Shown one piece after another: positions 38,381 to 48,259 of a DNA stretch of 64,000 nucleotides. How positions within the stretch are numbered: the stretch's first letter is position 1; each line of letters starts with the position of its first letter. Below the pieces are notes generated by a model. The model was not told the origin of the DNA, ran no database searches, and saw only the letters and a program-made list of their open reading frames with translations. Both the position numbers and the translations under genes were made by a program. The stretch spans positions 185,349-249,348 of the forward strand of contig CAWCPM010000005.1 of the NCBI GenBank assembly GCA_963797565.1. The letters run 5' to 3'. This DNA comes from JAICYJ01 sp963797565. GTDB taxonomy: Bacteria; Actinomycetota; Thermoleophilia; Gaiellales; JAICJC01.

Positions 38381-39052
38381 TCGCGGTCGTCAAGGTCGGC
38401 GGCGCGACGTCCGGCGCGGCCGCGCAGGTGGCGGCGCTGGGACGGGCCGGCCGGCAGGTGGTGGTCGTGCACGGCGCCGGCCCCAAGATCACCGCACGGC
38501 TGCATCGCGGCCGGACTGGAGCCGCGCTTCGTTGACGGCCAGCGCGTGACCGACGCCTCCGTGATGCGCGTGGTCGAGACCGCCATCGCCGAGGCCAACG
38601 CTGCGCTGTGCGCCGAGCTGGAGGTACAGGGCGTCGCCTGCCGGCCGATGCGGGACGCGCTGACGGCGGAGCCGTGGGGCGACAGCCGGCTGGGCATGGT
38701 CGGCCGCATCACCTCGGTCGAGCAGATCGGCGTGCGAGCGTTGCTGGCCGCCGGGATCGTGCCGGTGATCGCGCCCACCGCATCCGGCCTCAATGTCAAC
38801 GCGGACAACGCCGCCGCTGCCGTGGCCGGCGCGCTCGGCGCATCCGAGCTGGTCTTCCTGTCGGACGTGCCCGGGCTGATGGGGCCAAGCGGCGAGGTGA
38901 TCCGCCGCGTCACGGCCGCCTCCGCCGCGCAGCTGGTGGCGTCGGGGAGCATCACCGGCGGCATGATCCCCAAGCTGGATGCCGGGTTCGCGGCTCTCGC
39001 CGACGGCGTCCGGCGCGTCCGGATCGGAGCTGAGACGATGGTGACGGCATGA
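38377..39052 (+). CDS. argB: acetylglutamate kinase (frameshifted near 38506)
   Basis: Phosphorylates N-acetylglutamate. The frame from the ATG at 38377 reads AVVKVGGATSG and VVVVHGAGPKITARLH, then meets an early stop. The rest (EPRFVDGQRVTDASVM, AAGIVPVIAPTASGLNVNAD, LVFLSDVPGLMG, SGSITGGMIPKLDAG) continues in the next frame. Deleting one C near 38506 restores a full protein of about 224 residues, so this is more likely a sequence error than a dead gene, since the flanking arg genes are intact. It is shorter than typical ArgB (about 260-300). Confidence 0.88.
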
Positions 39053-39507
39053 ACGAACGACAGCAGGCGATCACCGAGCTGCTCGACGAGCACGAGGTCT
39101 CGACGCAGCTGCAGCTGCAGCGGCTGCTGGCACGGCGCGGCCACGACGTCACCCAGGCGACGGTGTCGCGCGACCTCGACCGCCTGGGCGTGGTGCGGGT
39201 GCGCCGCCACGGCCGGCTGGTCTACGCGCTGTCCGAGGACTCCGACGCCGCACCCGCCGACCCGATCGGGCAGGTGGTGCTGGCGCTGGGCCTCGTGCGC
39301 AGCATGGAGGCGTCCGGCCATATGGCTGTGCTGAAGACCGGGCCCGCGAACGCCCATCCCGTCGCCTTCGCCTTCGACAACGCGTCCTTCCCCGAGATCA
39401 TCGGCACCATCGCCGGTGACGACACCCTGGCACTGATCGCCCGCGAGCCACATACCGGGCACGACCTGATCCGCTTGATCGAGCGGCTGCAAGAGGAGAC
39501 TCCGTGA
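39049..39507 (+). CDS. argR: arginine repressor ArgR
   Basis: A 152-residue regulator with an N-terminal winged helix (QQAITELLDEHEVSTQLQLQ, then DVTQATVSRDLDRLGVVRVR) and a C-terminal arginine-binding hexamer domain (KTGPANAHPVAFAFDN, GTIAGDDTLALIARE). With arginine bound it represses the arg genes; the paired boxes at 36257-36290 are its likely targets. It lies inside the operon it controls, overlapping argB and argG by four bases each. Confidence 0.96.
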   Translation: MNERQQAITELLDEHEVSTQLQLQRLLARRGHDVTQATVSRDLDRLGVVRVRRHGRLVYALSEDSDAAPADPIGQVVLALGLVRSMEASGHMAVLKTGPANAHPVAFAFDNASFPEIIGTIAGDDTLALIAREPHTGHDLIRLIERLQEETP

Positions 39508-40712
39508 AAGACACCATCGTTCTTGCCTATTCCGGCGGCCTCGACACATCGGTCGCCCTGCGCTGGCTGGCCGACGAGTACGACGCCGACGTGATCGCCC
39601 TGCTGATCGACGTCGGCCAGGGCATCGACGCCGAGGCGGTCACCGCCCGCGCGCTGGCCGCCGGCGCCAGCGACGTCGAGGTGATCGACGCGCGCGACGA
39701 GTTCGCCGCCGACTACGTGCTGCCGGTGCTGCAGGCGGGCGCGCTCTACGAGGGCCGCTACCCGCTGGTGTCGGCGCTGTCACGGCCGCTGATCGGGAGG
39801 CACCTGGTGGCGGCTGCCCGCGCCCGCGGCGCGACGGCGGTCGCCCACGGCTGCACGGGCAAGGGCAACGACCAGGTGCGGTTCGAGACGGCGGTGGCGG
39901 CGCTCGCGCCCGACCTGGCGGTGCTGGCGCCGGTGCGGGACTGGGGCATGACCCGCGAGCAGGAGATCGCCTACGCCGAGGAGCACGGCATCGAGGTGCC
40001 GGTCAAGTCAGGCGAGGCCTTCTCGATCGACCACAACCTGTGGGGCCGCTCGATCGAGGCCGGCCCGCTCGAGGATCCCTGGGTGGAGGCGCCGGAGCAG
40101 GCATTCGCCCTGACCATCTCGCCGGAGCGGGCGCTGCCCGCGCCGCAGGTGGTCGAGATCGAGTTCGAGCAGGGCCTGCCGATCGCGATCGACGGTGAGC
40201 GGCTTGATCTGGTCTCGCTGATCGGGCGCGCGGGAGCGCTGGCCGGTGCCCACGGGGTCGGCCGCATCGACATGATCGAGAACCGGCTGGTCGGGATCAA
40301 GAGCCGCGAGATCTACGAGGCGCCGGCCGCCGCGCTGCTGATGGCCGCCTACGGTGGCGTGGAGGAGCTGGTCTGCGAGCGCGACCTCGCCCACACCAAG
40401 CAGGAGCTGGCGCTGCAGTACGCGACCCTGATCTACAACGGCCTCTGGTACTCGCCGCTGCGGGCGGCGCTGCAGGCGTTCATGCAGCACGTCACCGCTT
40501 CGGTCACGGGCACTGCCAAGGTCAAGCTCTATCGCGGCAGCTGCGCGGTGGTGGGACGGACGGCCGAGGGGTCGCTGTACGACCACGGCCTGGCCACCTA
40601 CGAGGAGGGCGACAGCTTCCACCACGGGGCTGCCGCCGGCTTCATCCACGTGTGGTCGCTGCCGACCAAGACCTGGGCCGCGGCCACGCAGCCGGATACG
40701 ATCGAGGTGTGA
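39504..40712 (+). CDS. argG: argininosuccinate synthase
   Basis: Joins citrulline and aspartate using ATP. The 402-residue protein has the P-loop-like VLAYSGGLDTSVALRWL, GCTGKGNDQVRFE, DHNLWGRSIEAGPLEDPW and SPLRAALQAFM motifs. It starts with a GTG overlapping the argR stop (GTGA) and ends overlapping the argH start. It is an ordinary, full-length enzyme. Confidence 0.97.
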   Translation: MKDTIVLAYSGGLDTSVALRWLADEYDADVIALLIDVGQGIDAEAVTARALAAGASDVEVIDARDEFAADYVLPVLQAGALYEGRYPLVSALSRPLIGRHLVAAARARGATAVAHGCTGKGNDQVRFETAVAALAPDLAVLAPVRDWGMTREQEIAYAEEHGIEVPVKSGEAFSIDHNLWGRSIEAGPLEDPWVEAPEQAFALTISPERALPAPQVVEIEFEQGLPIAIDGERLDLVSLIGRAGALAGAHGVGRIDMIENRLVGIKSREIYEAPAAALLMAAYGGVEELVCERDLAHTKQELALQYATLIYNGLWYSPLRAALQAFMQHVTASVTGTAKVKLYRGSCAVVGRTAEGSLYDHGLATYEEGDSFHHGAAAGFIHVWSLPTKTWAAATQPDTIEV

Positions 40713-41981
40713 CAGGCACACCTGAACCGCTCTGGGCATGGCCGCCTGTCCGGCGGCCTCGATCCTGCCATCCTCGACTTCACCGCCTCGCTGGCGGTCG
40801 ACCGGCGGCTGCTGCCGTACGACCTGCGCGCCAGCGCCGTGCACGTGCGGATGCTGGCCCGCCAGGGGCTGATCGACCCGGCGGAGGCCGACGCGATCGT
40901 GGCGGCGCTGGCCTCGGTGGAGGTGGAGCCGGACGCGCGCGACGAGGATGTGCACTCGGCGATCGAGCGGCTGCTGGGCGAGCTGGGACCGCGCGTCCAC
41001 GCCGGCCGCAGCCGCAACGACCAGGTGCAGACCGCGATGCGGCTGTGGGCCAAGCAGGCCTGCGGCGACCTGATCGAGCGCGTACGCGGCCTGGCGTCTG
41101 CGCTGCTCGACCGCGCCGACGCCGAGGGCGACGCCGTGCTGCCGGGCTACACCCACGGCCAGCGCGCTCAGCCGGTGTGGCTGGGCCAGCACCTGGCCGC
41201 CCACGTCTGGGCGCTGACCCGCGACGGCCGGCGGTTGTCGCAGGTGCGCGAGGCGGCCGACGTGTGCCCGCTGGGCGCGGGTGCGCTTGCCGGCTCGAGC
41301 CTGCCGCTCGACCCGCAGTGGGTGGCCGCGGAGCTGGGCTTCGCCCGATCGTTTGCGAACTCTCTGGATGCGGTGTCCGACCGCGACTACCTGACCGGTC
41401 TCTGCTACGCGGCCGCGCTGGCGATGGTGCACCTGTCGCGGATCGGCGAGGAGCTGGTGCTGTGGACGTCGGCCGAGTACGGCTTCGCCGAGCTGGACGA
41501 CAGCGCCGCCACCGGCAGCTCGATGATGCCGCAGAAGAAGAACCCGGACGCGGCGGAACTGGTGCGGGGCAAGGCGGGCACAGCGATCGGGCGGTTGACC
41601 GGTCTGCTGTCCACCCTCAAGGGGCTGCCGCTTGCCTACAACCGCGACCTGCAGGAGGACAAGCGGGCCAGCTTCGACCAGGTCGACGACCTGGCGGGGT
41701 CGCTGGCGGCGCTGACGGTATGCGTGCGGGGGCTGCGTTTCGACCGCGAGCGGATGGCGGCGGCCGCGGGCGACGGCCGCACCGTCGCCACCGATCTGGC
41801 CGAGCAGCTGGTGCGCGAGGGCGTGCCCTTCCGCGAGGCGCACTCGCGGGTGGCGGAGCGGGTGGCTGCCGGCGAGCGGTTCGCAGATCCGACCGCCGAG
41901 CAGGCCGCGGCCGGCCGGCTGGCGCCGGACGACCTGCGTGCGCAGCTGGCGGCGGCCCGCGCGGCGGTCGCAGCGTTGTGA
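40709..41981 (+). CDS. argH: argininosuccinate lyase (frameshifted near 40735)
   Basis: Splits argininosuccinate to arginine and fumarate. The GTG at 40709 overlaps the argG stop and reads VTGTPEPLW; the expected continuation HGRLSGGLDPAILDFTASLA lies one frame over, so one G too many seems present in the GGG at 40734-40736. Downstream everything is intact: HAGRSRNDQVQTAMRLW, TGSSMMPQKKNPDAAEL (catalytic loop) and KGLPLAYNRDLQEDK. The ATG at 40839 is an internal methionine, not the real start. The corrected length is about 424 residues. It is coupled to lysA by a GTGA overlap. Confidence 0.9.
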
Positions 41982-43225
41982 GCGAGCTGCTGCTGGGTGG
42001 CGTCGCGGCATCCGCGCTGGCGGCCGAGTTCGGGACGCCGCTGTACGTCTACGACGAGCTCGAGCTGAGGGCCCGGGCGCGGGCCTACCTGGCGGGGCTG
42101 GAGAGCTACCCCGGAGCCTCTCGGGCGGTGTACGCCTGTAAGGCCAACGCCACGGTGGCGGTGATCGCGGCGGTGGTGGGGGAGGGGCTTGGCGCCGACG
42201 TGGCCTCGGCCGGCGAGCTGGCGGCGGCGCTGCGTGCCGGCGCCAAGCCGGAGTCGGTGATCGTCCACGGCAACAACAAGTCCGACGCCGACCTGTCGGC
42301 GGCGATCGAGGCCGGGTGCGGGCTGGTGGTCGTCGACCACATGGGCGAGCTCGACCAGGTGGAGCGGCTGGCGGCGGCCGCCGGACGCGTGCAGCCGGTG
42401 CTGGTGCGCGTCACGCCCGGCATCGACGCCGACACGCACGACAAGATCAGGACCGGCCACCACGGCTCCAAGTTCGGGTTCGCGGCTCCGGACGCGCTGG
42501 ACGCGCTCGACCGCGCGGGGTCGCTGCTGCACGTGCAGCCGGCCGGGCTGCACGTGCACCTGGGATCGCAGATCAACCAGCTGGGGACGTACGCGAGCGC
42601 GGTCGACTGGCTGGTCGCGTTCATCGAGGAGCACGGCCTGGGCGAGCTGCCGGTGCTCGACCTGGGCGGCGGGCTGGGCATCGCCCACGCGCCGGGCGAC
42701 ATCGAGCTCGCGATCCAGCCGTCGCTGGAGGCGATCTGCGCGCACCTGACCGACGCGCTGATCGCCCACGGGCTGCCGATGCCGGAGCTGGTGGTGGAGC
42801 CGGGCCGCTCGATCGCCGGGCCGGCCGGGACGACGCTGTACCGGGTCGGATCGATCAAGCACGCGGCCGACGGCACCGTCTACGCAGCGGTGGACGGCGG
42901 CATGTCCGACAACCCGCGGCCGGCGCTGTACGGCGCCCGCTACACGGCGGTCGTCTGCGACCGGCCGGACGAGCTGGGACGCACCACGTACACGATCGCA
43001 GGCAAGCACTGCGAGTCCGGCGACGTCCTGATCGAGCGGATCGAGCTGCCCGAGCTGCACCCGGGCGACCTGCTGGCCGTGCCGGCGACCGGCGCCTACA
43101 ACGCCAGCATGGCATCGACCTACAACCAGCTGCCGCGGCCGGCGGCGGTGATGGTGTCCGACGGCCAAGCGCGGCTGGTGCAGCGGCGCGAGACGATCGA
43201 GGACCTGCTGGCGCGCGAGGTCTGA
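41978..43225 (+). CDS. lysA: diaminopimelate decarboxylase
   Basis: Last step of lysine synthesis, from meso-diaminopimelate. The 415-residue PLP enzyme has the lysine in VYACKANATVAV, HGNNKSDADL, HHGSKFGF, HLGSQINQ, the LDLGGGLGIAH glycine loop, VEPGRSIAGPAGTTLY, and the second-subunit Cys-Glu-Ser in GKHCESGDVL. The GTG start overlaps the argH stop, so it is co-translated with the arginine operon, an unusual but understandable link between two amino-acid pathways. Confidence 0.95.
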   Translation: MSELLLGGVAASALAAEFGTPLYVYDELELRARARAYLAGLESYPGASRAVYACKANATVAVIAAVVGEGLGADVASAGELAAALRAGAKPESVIVHGNNKSDADLSAAIEAGCGLVVVDHMGELDQVERLAAAAGRVQPVLVRVTPGIDADTHDKIRTGHHGSKFGFAAPDALDALDRAGSLLHVQPAGLHVHLGSQINQLGTYASAVDWLVAFIEEHGLGELPVLDLGGGLGIAHAPGDIELAIQPSLEAICAHLTDALIAHGLPMPELVVEPGRSIAGPAGTTLYRVGSIKHAADGTVYAAVDGGMSDNPRPALYGARYTAVVCDRPDELGRTTYTIAGKHCESGDVLIERIELPELHPGDLLAVPATGAYNASMASTYNQLPRPAAVMVSDGQARLVQRRETIEDLLAREV

Positions 43226-43307
43226 GCAGCACAGCTGGGGGTGGACAGGTGGAGCAGGAATCTGGCCGTGTTGCCAGAATCCGGTTTTCCCCTATCGTGT
43301 AGGTGAG

Positions 43308-44180
43308 ATGGCTGCTGTGAGACCACGAGCTGTATGGAGCGGGAGCATCAGTTTCGGCCTGGTGAACGCGCCCGTGCGCATGTACGCCGCGATCAGCGAG
43401 CAGAACCTGAAGTTCAACCTGATCCACGAGAAGGACGGCGGCCGCATCGGGTACCAGAAGATCTGCAAGCTCGAGGACGAGCCCGTCCCCAACGAGGAGA
43501 TCGTCAAGGCCTACCAGGTCGAGGAGGACGAGTTCGTCTTCCTGAACGACGAGGACTTCGAGGCGGCCGCCCCGGAGACGTACAAGACGATCACGATCCA
43601 CGACTTCGTGCCGGCCGCTGAGATCGACCCGATCTACTTCGAGCGCACCTACTACCTCGGCCCCACCGAGGACTCGGCCGAGCCGGTCTACGCGCTGCTC
43701 GTGAAGGCGATGGAGCAGGCAGACCTGGTGGCGGTCGCGACCTACGTCTTCCACGAGCGCGAGAACCTCGGCTGCCTGCGCGTCCGCGAGGGTGTGCTCA
43801 CCCTCGAGAAGATGTTCTTCGCCGACGAGGTGCGCCCGATCGAGGGCATCGCCCCGGACGGCGCCAAGGTCGACAAGCGCCAGCTGGAGATGGCCATGCA
43901 GCTGATCAGCCAGTACCAGGGGACGTTCGATCCGGACAAGTACCACGACGAGTACCGCGAGCGGCTGATGGGCGTGATCGAGGCCAAGCGCAGCGGCGAG
44001 GGCGTCAAGCGCGCCGTCGAGAGCGAGGCACCGGCTGCGCCCGACCTGCTGGCGGCCCTGCAGGCGTCGCTTGACGAGGTCAAGAAGCCGGCCAAGAAGA
44101 AGAGCCCGGCGAAGCCGGCCGCTAAGGCAGGCGCTGGCGGCGGCCGAGCAACGGCGACGCGAGGTCGCCGAGCCGGCTGA
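43308..44180 (+). CDS. ku: non-homologous end-joining protein Ku
   Basis: Homodimeric ring that binds DNA ends and recruits LigD. The 290-residue protein has the Ku core (WSGSISFGLVNAPVRMY at the start, IHDFVPAAEIDPIYFE, ERTYYLGP, FHERENLGCLRV, EMAMQLISQYQGTFDPDKY) and a Lys/Ala/Pro-rich basic tail from about residue 255, as in long actinobacterial Ku proteins where the tail helps DNA binding. Its 3' end overlaps the convergent ligD gene by 59 bases, and the tail is coded there. Confidence 0.96.
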   Translation: MAAVRPRAVWSGSISFGLVNAPVRMYAAISEQNLKFNLIHEKDGGRIGYQKICKLEDEPVPNEEIVKAYQVEEDEFVFLNDEDFEAAAPETYKTITIHDFVPAAEIDPIYFERTYYLGPTEDSAEPVYALLVKAMEQADLVAVATYVFHERENLGCLRVREGVLTLEKMFFADEVRPIEGIAPDGAKVDKRQLEMAMQLISQYQGTFDPDKYHDEYRERLMGVIEAKRSGEGVKRAVESEAPAAPDLLAALQASLDEVKKPAKKKSPAKPAAKAGAGGGRATATRGRRAG

Positions 44181-46353
44181 CCCGCTCGATCACGGCCTCC
44201 ATCGTGAAGGCCGTGGGATCGAGGTCCGGCGTCAGCTCGTCCCAGGCCAGCGGCGTGGCCACCGTGGCCCCCGGGCGCGGCCGCACCGAGTAGGCGGCAG
44301 CCGTCGTCCGGCCCAGCCCGTTCTGGTTGGCGTCGACCAGCACGCCGTGCCGCTCCGACTTCTTCCACTTGGTCGTGATCAGGTCCGGGTGCGTGCGCGC
44401 CAGCGCCCGCGCCACCGCCGCCACGAATGCGCGCGCGCCGGACTGGTCGGTGCGCCGCTCGATCGGCACCAGGATGTGCATGCCCTTGCCGCCGCTGGTG
44501 CGGGGCACGCCCTCCAGCTTCAGCGCCGACAGCGCCTGTCGCACCAGCAGCGCCACCTCGACCACGGTCGCGTACGGCACGCCGTCGGCCGGGTCGAGGT
44601 CGAACATCACCAGATCCGGCCGGTCGGGGCGGTCGCGGCGGGCCAGCCACGGATGCAGGTCGATGCAGCCCATGTTCACCACCCAGGCCAGCGTGTCCGC
44701 GTCGTTGACCAGGATGTAGCGGATGCCCTCGTGCGTGTAGGTGCGCACCCACGACGGCAGGTGGCTGGGAGCGTCCTTCTGGAAGAAGCTCTTGCCGTTG
44801 ATGCCGTCCGGGTAGCGCAGCATCGTGAACGGCCGGTCGTGCAGGTGCGGCACCACCACGTCCGAGACGGCCTCGTAGTAGGCGAACAGGTCGCCCTTGG
44901 TGATGCCCTCGTCGGGGAAGAACACCTTGTCCGGATTCGAGAGCGTGACCCGCGAGGAGCGGCGCCGCGGCGCGCGCTCCTCGGCCATCCCCAGGAACAC
45001 CGGCGCACGCAGCCGGCCGTCGCGCGTGCGCTCCGTGAACTGCACCTTCACGGCCAGCCGCGGCTCGATCCAGGTCACCAGCCGGGCCGGCGTCTTGGGC
45101 ATCTTCGGCACCGGATCGAGCGGCGGCTTGGCCACGCGCAGCGGCTCCATCCGGCGCAGCAGCTCGGCGATGCTGCGCTCGTCCAGGCCGCTGCCGACGT
45201 TGCCGACCCAGGCCAGGTCGCCGCCCTCGCCCTCGCCAAGCACCAGCGCTCCCAGCGCCTCCCGTGACCCCTGGCCGGCCGTCCAGCCAAGGACCAGGAA
45301 CTCACCATCCTGTCGCGTCTTCACCTTCACCCAGTCCGTTGTCCGTCGTCCCGGCCGATAGGCCGAGCCTAGCCGCTTGGCCACCACGCCCTCCAGGTTC
45401 TGCGCGACCACGGCCTTCAGCAGTGCCGCCCCGTCCTCGAATCCGGCCGACAGCCGCACCAGCGGGTTGCCTTCCACCAGCAGCTCGGCCAGCTGCTCGC
45501 GGCGCTGCTCCAGGGGCTGATCGATCAGCGGATGGCGCTCAAGCTCGAGCAGGTCGAACAGGTAGTAGGCGGGCGATCCCTCCCCCCGCTGCATCAGCGA
45601 GAAGCTGGGCCGGCCGTCCTCGTCCAGCATGCACAGCTCGCCGTCGACCACGCAGTCTGAGGTGCGCAGCGCGTGGGGCAGCGCCCGCGCCACGGCGGGA
45701 AAGCGCTGGCCCATGTCGACGCCGCGGCGGCTGGTGAGCGAGGCGACGCCGCCCTCGAGCCGCGCCACCACCCGGTAGCCGTCCCACTTCACCTCGTGCA
45801 GCCAGCGCCCGCGCCCGGGCAGCCGGTCGGCGGGGGTCGCCAGCATCGGCGCATAGCCGGCCGGCGCCGCCCGGGCCACCTGCTCCGGCGAGTCGCGCTT
45901 CTTGATCACGAGCCAGTTCTTCTCGTCCCCGCCCATGTGGGCCGGCACCAGCGTCCACAGCCCCTGCAGCCGCTCCCCGGCCAGCCGCACCGTGAGGCCG
46001 CCGTCGCGCTTGCGCTCGACCAGCTCGTAGCTGCCATGGTCCCAGATCTCCATCGTGCCGGCGCCGTACTGGCCCTTGGGGATCACGCCCGAGAACGTGG
46101 CGTACTGCATCGGGTGGTCCTCGGTGTGCACCGCCAGGTAGCGCTCACCGACCTCGAGCGGCAGGCCCTTTGGCAGCGCCCAGCTGGCCAGCACGCCGTT
46201 CATCTCCAGCCGCAGGTCGTAGTGCAGGCGCCGTGCGTCGTGTCGCTGCACGACGAACACCGGCCGCTCACCCTCCGCCGCCTCCGCCAGGCCACCGGCC
46301 GGCTCGGGGGTTCGGCCCGGCCGTCGCTTGCGGCGGTACTCGTCGAGCGACAT
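44122..46353 (-). CDS. ligD: multifunctional DNA ligase LigD (phosphoesterase-ligase-polymerase)
   Basis: ATP-dependent end-joining ligase, 743 residues. Order: 3'-phosphoesterase (about 25-175; VQRHDARRLHYDLRLEMNG, ALPKGLP, HTEDHP), ligase (about 180-470; motif I HEVKWDGYRVVARL, DGELCMLD, LEGVVAKRLGSAYRPGRR) and polymerase/primase (about 485-740; LSNPDKVFFPDEG, DLHPWLARRD, the metal-binding VMFDLDPADG). This is the PE-LIG-POL order of Pseudomonas LigD rather than the mycobacterial POL-PE-LIG. The ATG at 46353 shares a base with the stop of the lipoprotein gene. It is convergent with ku. Confidence 0.95.
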   Translation of the reverse strand: MSLDEYRRKRRPGRTPEPAGGLAEAAEGERPVFVVQRHDARRLHYDLRLEMNGVLASWALPKGLPLEVGERYLAVHTEDHPMQYATFSGVIPKGQYGAGTMEIWDHGSYELVERKRDGGLTVRLAGERLQGLWTLVPAHMGGDEKNWLVIKKRDSPEQVARAAPAGYAPMLATPADRLPGRGRWLHEVKWDGYRVVARLEGGVASLTSRRGVDMGQRFPAVARALPHALRTSDCVVDGELCMLDEDGRPSFSLMQRGEGSPAYYLFDLLELERHPLIDQPLEQRREQLAELLVEGNPLVRLSAGFEDGAALLKAVVAQNLEGVVAKRLGSAYRPGRRTTDWVKVKTRQDGEFLVLGWTAGQGSREALGALVLGEGEGGDLAWVGNVGSGLDERSIAELLRRMEPLRVAKPPLDPVPKMPKTPARLVTWIEPRLAVKVQFTERTRDGRLRAPVFLGMAEERAPRRRSSRVTLSNPDKVFFPDEGITKGDLFAYYEAVSDVVVPHLHDRPFTMLRYPDGINGKSFFQKDAPSHLPSWVRTYTHEGIRYILVNDADTLAWVVNMGCIDLHPWLARRDRPDRPDLVMFDLDPADGVPYATVVEVALLVRQALSALKLEGVPRTSGGKGMHILVPIERRTDQSGARAFVAAVARALARTHPDLITTKWKKSERHGVLVDANQNGLGRTTAAAYSVRPRPGATVATPLAWDELTPDLDPTAFTMEAVIERVSRLGDLASPLLGRRQRLP

Positions 46354-46911
46354 CAGCGGTAGCTGGCGATCCCGACGTGGCGGGCGCCGGCAGGGGTGTC
46401 GCCGAACCGGTAGACGAGCAGCCCGCCCTGCTGCCTGCCGGGCAGCGGGAAGGCCAGCGTGCCGATGGCGCGCTCGCCCGCCTGCAGCTGCCGCCCGATC
46501 AGGGGGCGCGGCGTGTTGGCGCCGGGGGCGGCCAGGTAGGTGTGGTTGAGCGTGGTGCGCAGCCACACCTGCGTGGGCTGCACGGTCGCGACCTGGTTGC
46601 TGTTGTTGGTGATCGCGACGGTGAACACGGCGAAGATGCGCGTGCCCGGCGGAGTCACGGTGACGGGCACGTGCTTCTCCCAGCGCAGGCCCATGATGCG
46701 CAGCGCCAGGTTGTCCAGCCGAAGCGTGGTGCCGGGCGCGGCCACCGTGTAGGTGATGCCGTCCGACAGCTTGACCGTGCCCGGAGGCGGGCAGCACCGT
46801 GGCCGCGGGCGCGGAGTGTCCGCTGCCGGCGGAGGTGGCGGCGGAGGAGCCGCCGCTACAGGCGGCGGTCGCGAGCACGATCGCAAGCAGGGCGGTCAGC
46901 CGCATCAACAC
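46353..46911 (-). CDS. lipoprotein with DUF4352-like Ig-type domain (frameshifted near 46790)
   Basis: The frame from 46911 gives a lipoprotein signal (MRLTALLAIVLATAACSGG, lipobox Ala-Ala-Cys) and a Ser/Ala-rich spacer. The rest of the protein (PPGTVKLSDGITYTV, VTPPGTRIFAVFTVAITNN, RFGDTPAGARHVGIASY) is in the next frame. Removing one base from the GGG at 46789-46791 (plus strand) joins them into about 185 residues. The second part looks like the beta-sandwich domains that follow lipoprotein spacers (DUF4352 type). Function unknown. It overlaps ligD by one base (TGATG). Confidence 0.65.
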
Positions 46912-46931
46912 GCGGAAACTCTAGATCGCCT

Positions 46932-47531
46932 CTACGAGCGGCGCTGCCGCAGCACCTCGAGCGGCGCCAGCGGGTCGATCCCGTCCCGCGCCAGCAGCAG
47001 CATCGAGTGGAACCAGAGGTCGGCAACCTCGGCCACCAGCTCCGGGCTGCCGGCCTCTGCCAGCAGCACCTCGACGGCCTCCTCGCCGACCTTGCGCTGG
47101 GGCGCCTCCCGCGCCGCGCCCAGCATGCCGGCCACGTAGCTGTCCCCGGTCTCGCCGCGCCGCGACTCGATCACCGCGGCCAGCTCGGCCAGCACGGCCG
47201 GCCGAGGGTCGAACCGCCGCGGCCCGAAACACGTCTGCTCGCCGGTGTGGCAGGCCGGGCCGGCCGGGTGCACGCGTACCAGCAGCGTGTCACCGTCGCA
47301 GTCGGGAGTGATCGACTCCACCGCCATCGTGTTGCCGGACGACTCCCCCTTCTTCCAGAGCCGTTTGCGCGATCGCGAGTGAAAGTGTGCAAAGCCGCTC
47401 TCGCGGGTTGCGTCCAGCGCCTCCTGGTCGGCCCAGGCCACCATCAGCACGTCGCCGCTTCGGGCGTCCTGGACGACGCAGGCGATCAGCTGGCCCGGCT
47501 CGAGCCTCAGATCCTGATCGGCAGGCCGCAT
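46932..47531 (-). CDS. hisIE: bifunctional phosphoribosyl-AMP cyclohydrolase / phosphoribosyl-ATP pyrophosphatase
   Basis: Second and third steps of histidine synthesis in one chain of 199 residues. The HisI part (1-110) has MVAWADQEALDATRESG, FHSRSRKRLWKKGESSG, the metal ligands in DCDGDTLLVRV and CHTGEQTCF. The HisE part (115-199) has SYVAGML, QRKVGEEAVEVLLAEA and ADLWFHSMLLL. The ATG at 47531 lies 25 bases inside hisF. It is the last gene of the his cluster. Confidence 0.95.
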   Translation of the reverse strand: MRPADQDLRLEPGQLIACVVQDARSGDVLMVAWADQEALDATRESGFAHFHSRSRKRLWKKGESSGNTMAVESITPDCDGDTLLVRVHPAGPACHTGEQTCFGPRRFDPRPAVLAELAAVIESRRGETGDSYVAGMLGAAREAPQRKVGEEAVEVLLAEAGSPELVAEVADLWFHSMLLLARDGIDPLAPLEVLRQRRS

Positions 47532-48259
47532 GCCGCCACCTCCCGTTTCACCTCGTGGATGGGATACGTGCCGTCGTGGAAGATCGATGCCGCCAGCGCC
47601 GCCGACGCGCCGGTCTCGAGCGCCGCAGTGATGTCGGCCGGCTCGCCGGCGCCGCCGGAGGCGATCACCGGCACACGCACCGCCTCGCAGATCGCCCGCA
47701 GCAGATCCAGGTCGTAGCCCCGATGGGTGCCGTCGCTGTCGATGCTCGTCACCAGCAGCTCGCCTGCGCCCAGCTCGGCCGCCTCCCGTGCCCAGGCCAC
47801 CGCGTCGCGGCCGGTGGGGCGGCGTCCGCCGCTGGCGTGCGCCTGCCAGCCCCCGTTCTCGCGGGCGGCGTCGATCGCCACCACCACGCACTGGCTGCCG
47901 AACCGGTCCGCCAGCTCGGCGATCAGCGCGGGCCGGTCGAGCGGCGCGGTGTTGACGCTGATCTTGTCAGCCCCGGCCAGCAGCAGCTCGCGGGCGTGGG
48001 CCGTCCCGGACACGCCGCCACCCACGCACAGGGGCACGTCGACCGTCTCGGCCGCCCGCTCGACGGCGCGCAGGAGCGCCGTCCAGCTCTCCTCGCCTGC
48101 GGCGATGTTCAGCCACACGATCTCGTCGGCGCCGTCCGCGGCGTAGCGCGTCGCGGCGTCGACCGGGTCGCCGCAGTCGCGCAGCGACTCGAAGTTGATG
48201 CCCTTCACCAGCCGGCCGCCGCGGACGTCGAGGCAGGGGATGACGCGCTTACGCAGCAA
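47507..48259 (-). CDS. hisF: imidazole glycerol phosphate synthase, cyclase subunit
   Basis: TIM-barrel cyclase that takes ammonia from HisH. The 250-residue protein has the first catalytic Asp in RVIPCLDVRGGRLVKG, the second in VVVAIDAAREN, GGGVSGTAHARELL and the phosphate-binding VIASGGAGEPADI. It overlaps hisH by 11 bases, which fits equal production of the two subunits. Confidence 0.97.
   Translation of the reverse strand: MLRKRVIPCLDVRGGRLVKGINFESLRDCGDPVDAATRYAADGADEIVWLNIAAGEESWTALLRAVERAAETVDVPLCVGGGVSGTAHARELLLAGADKISVNTAPLDRPALIAELADRFGSQCVVVAIDAARENGGWQAHASGGRRPTGRDAVAWAREAAELGAGELLVTSIDSDGTHRGYDLDLLRAICEAVRVPVIASGGAGEPADITAALETGASAALAASIFHDGTYPIHEVKREVAACGLPIRI

Noticed and set aside
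40839..41981. argH starting at the ATG at 40839
   Set aside because: It would lack about 40 conserved residues that are found in the neighbouring frame upstream (LSGGLDPAILDFTASLA); a frameshift explains this better.
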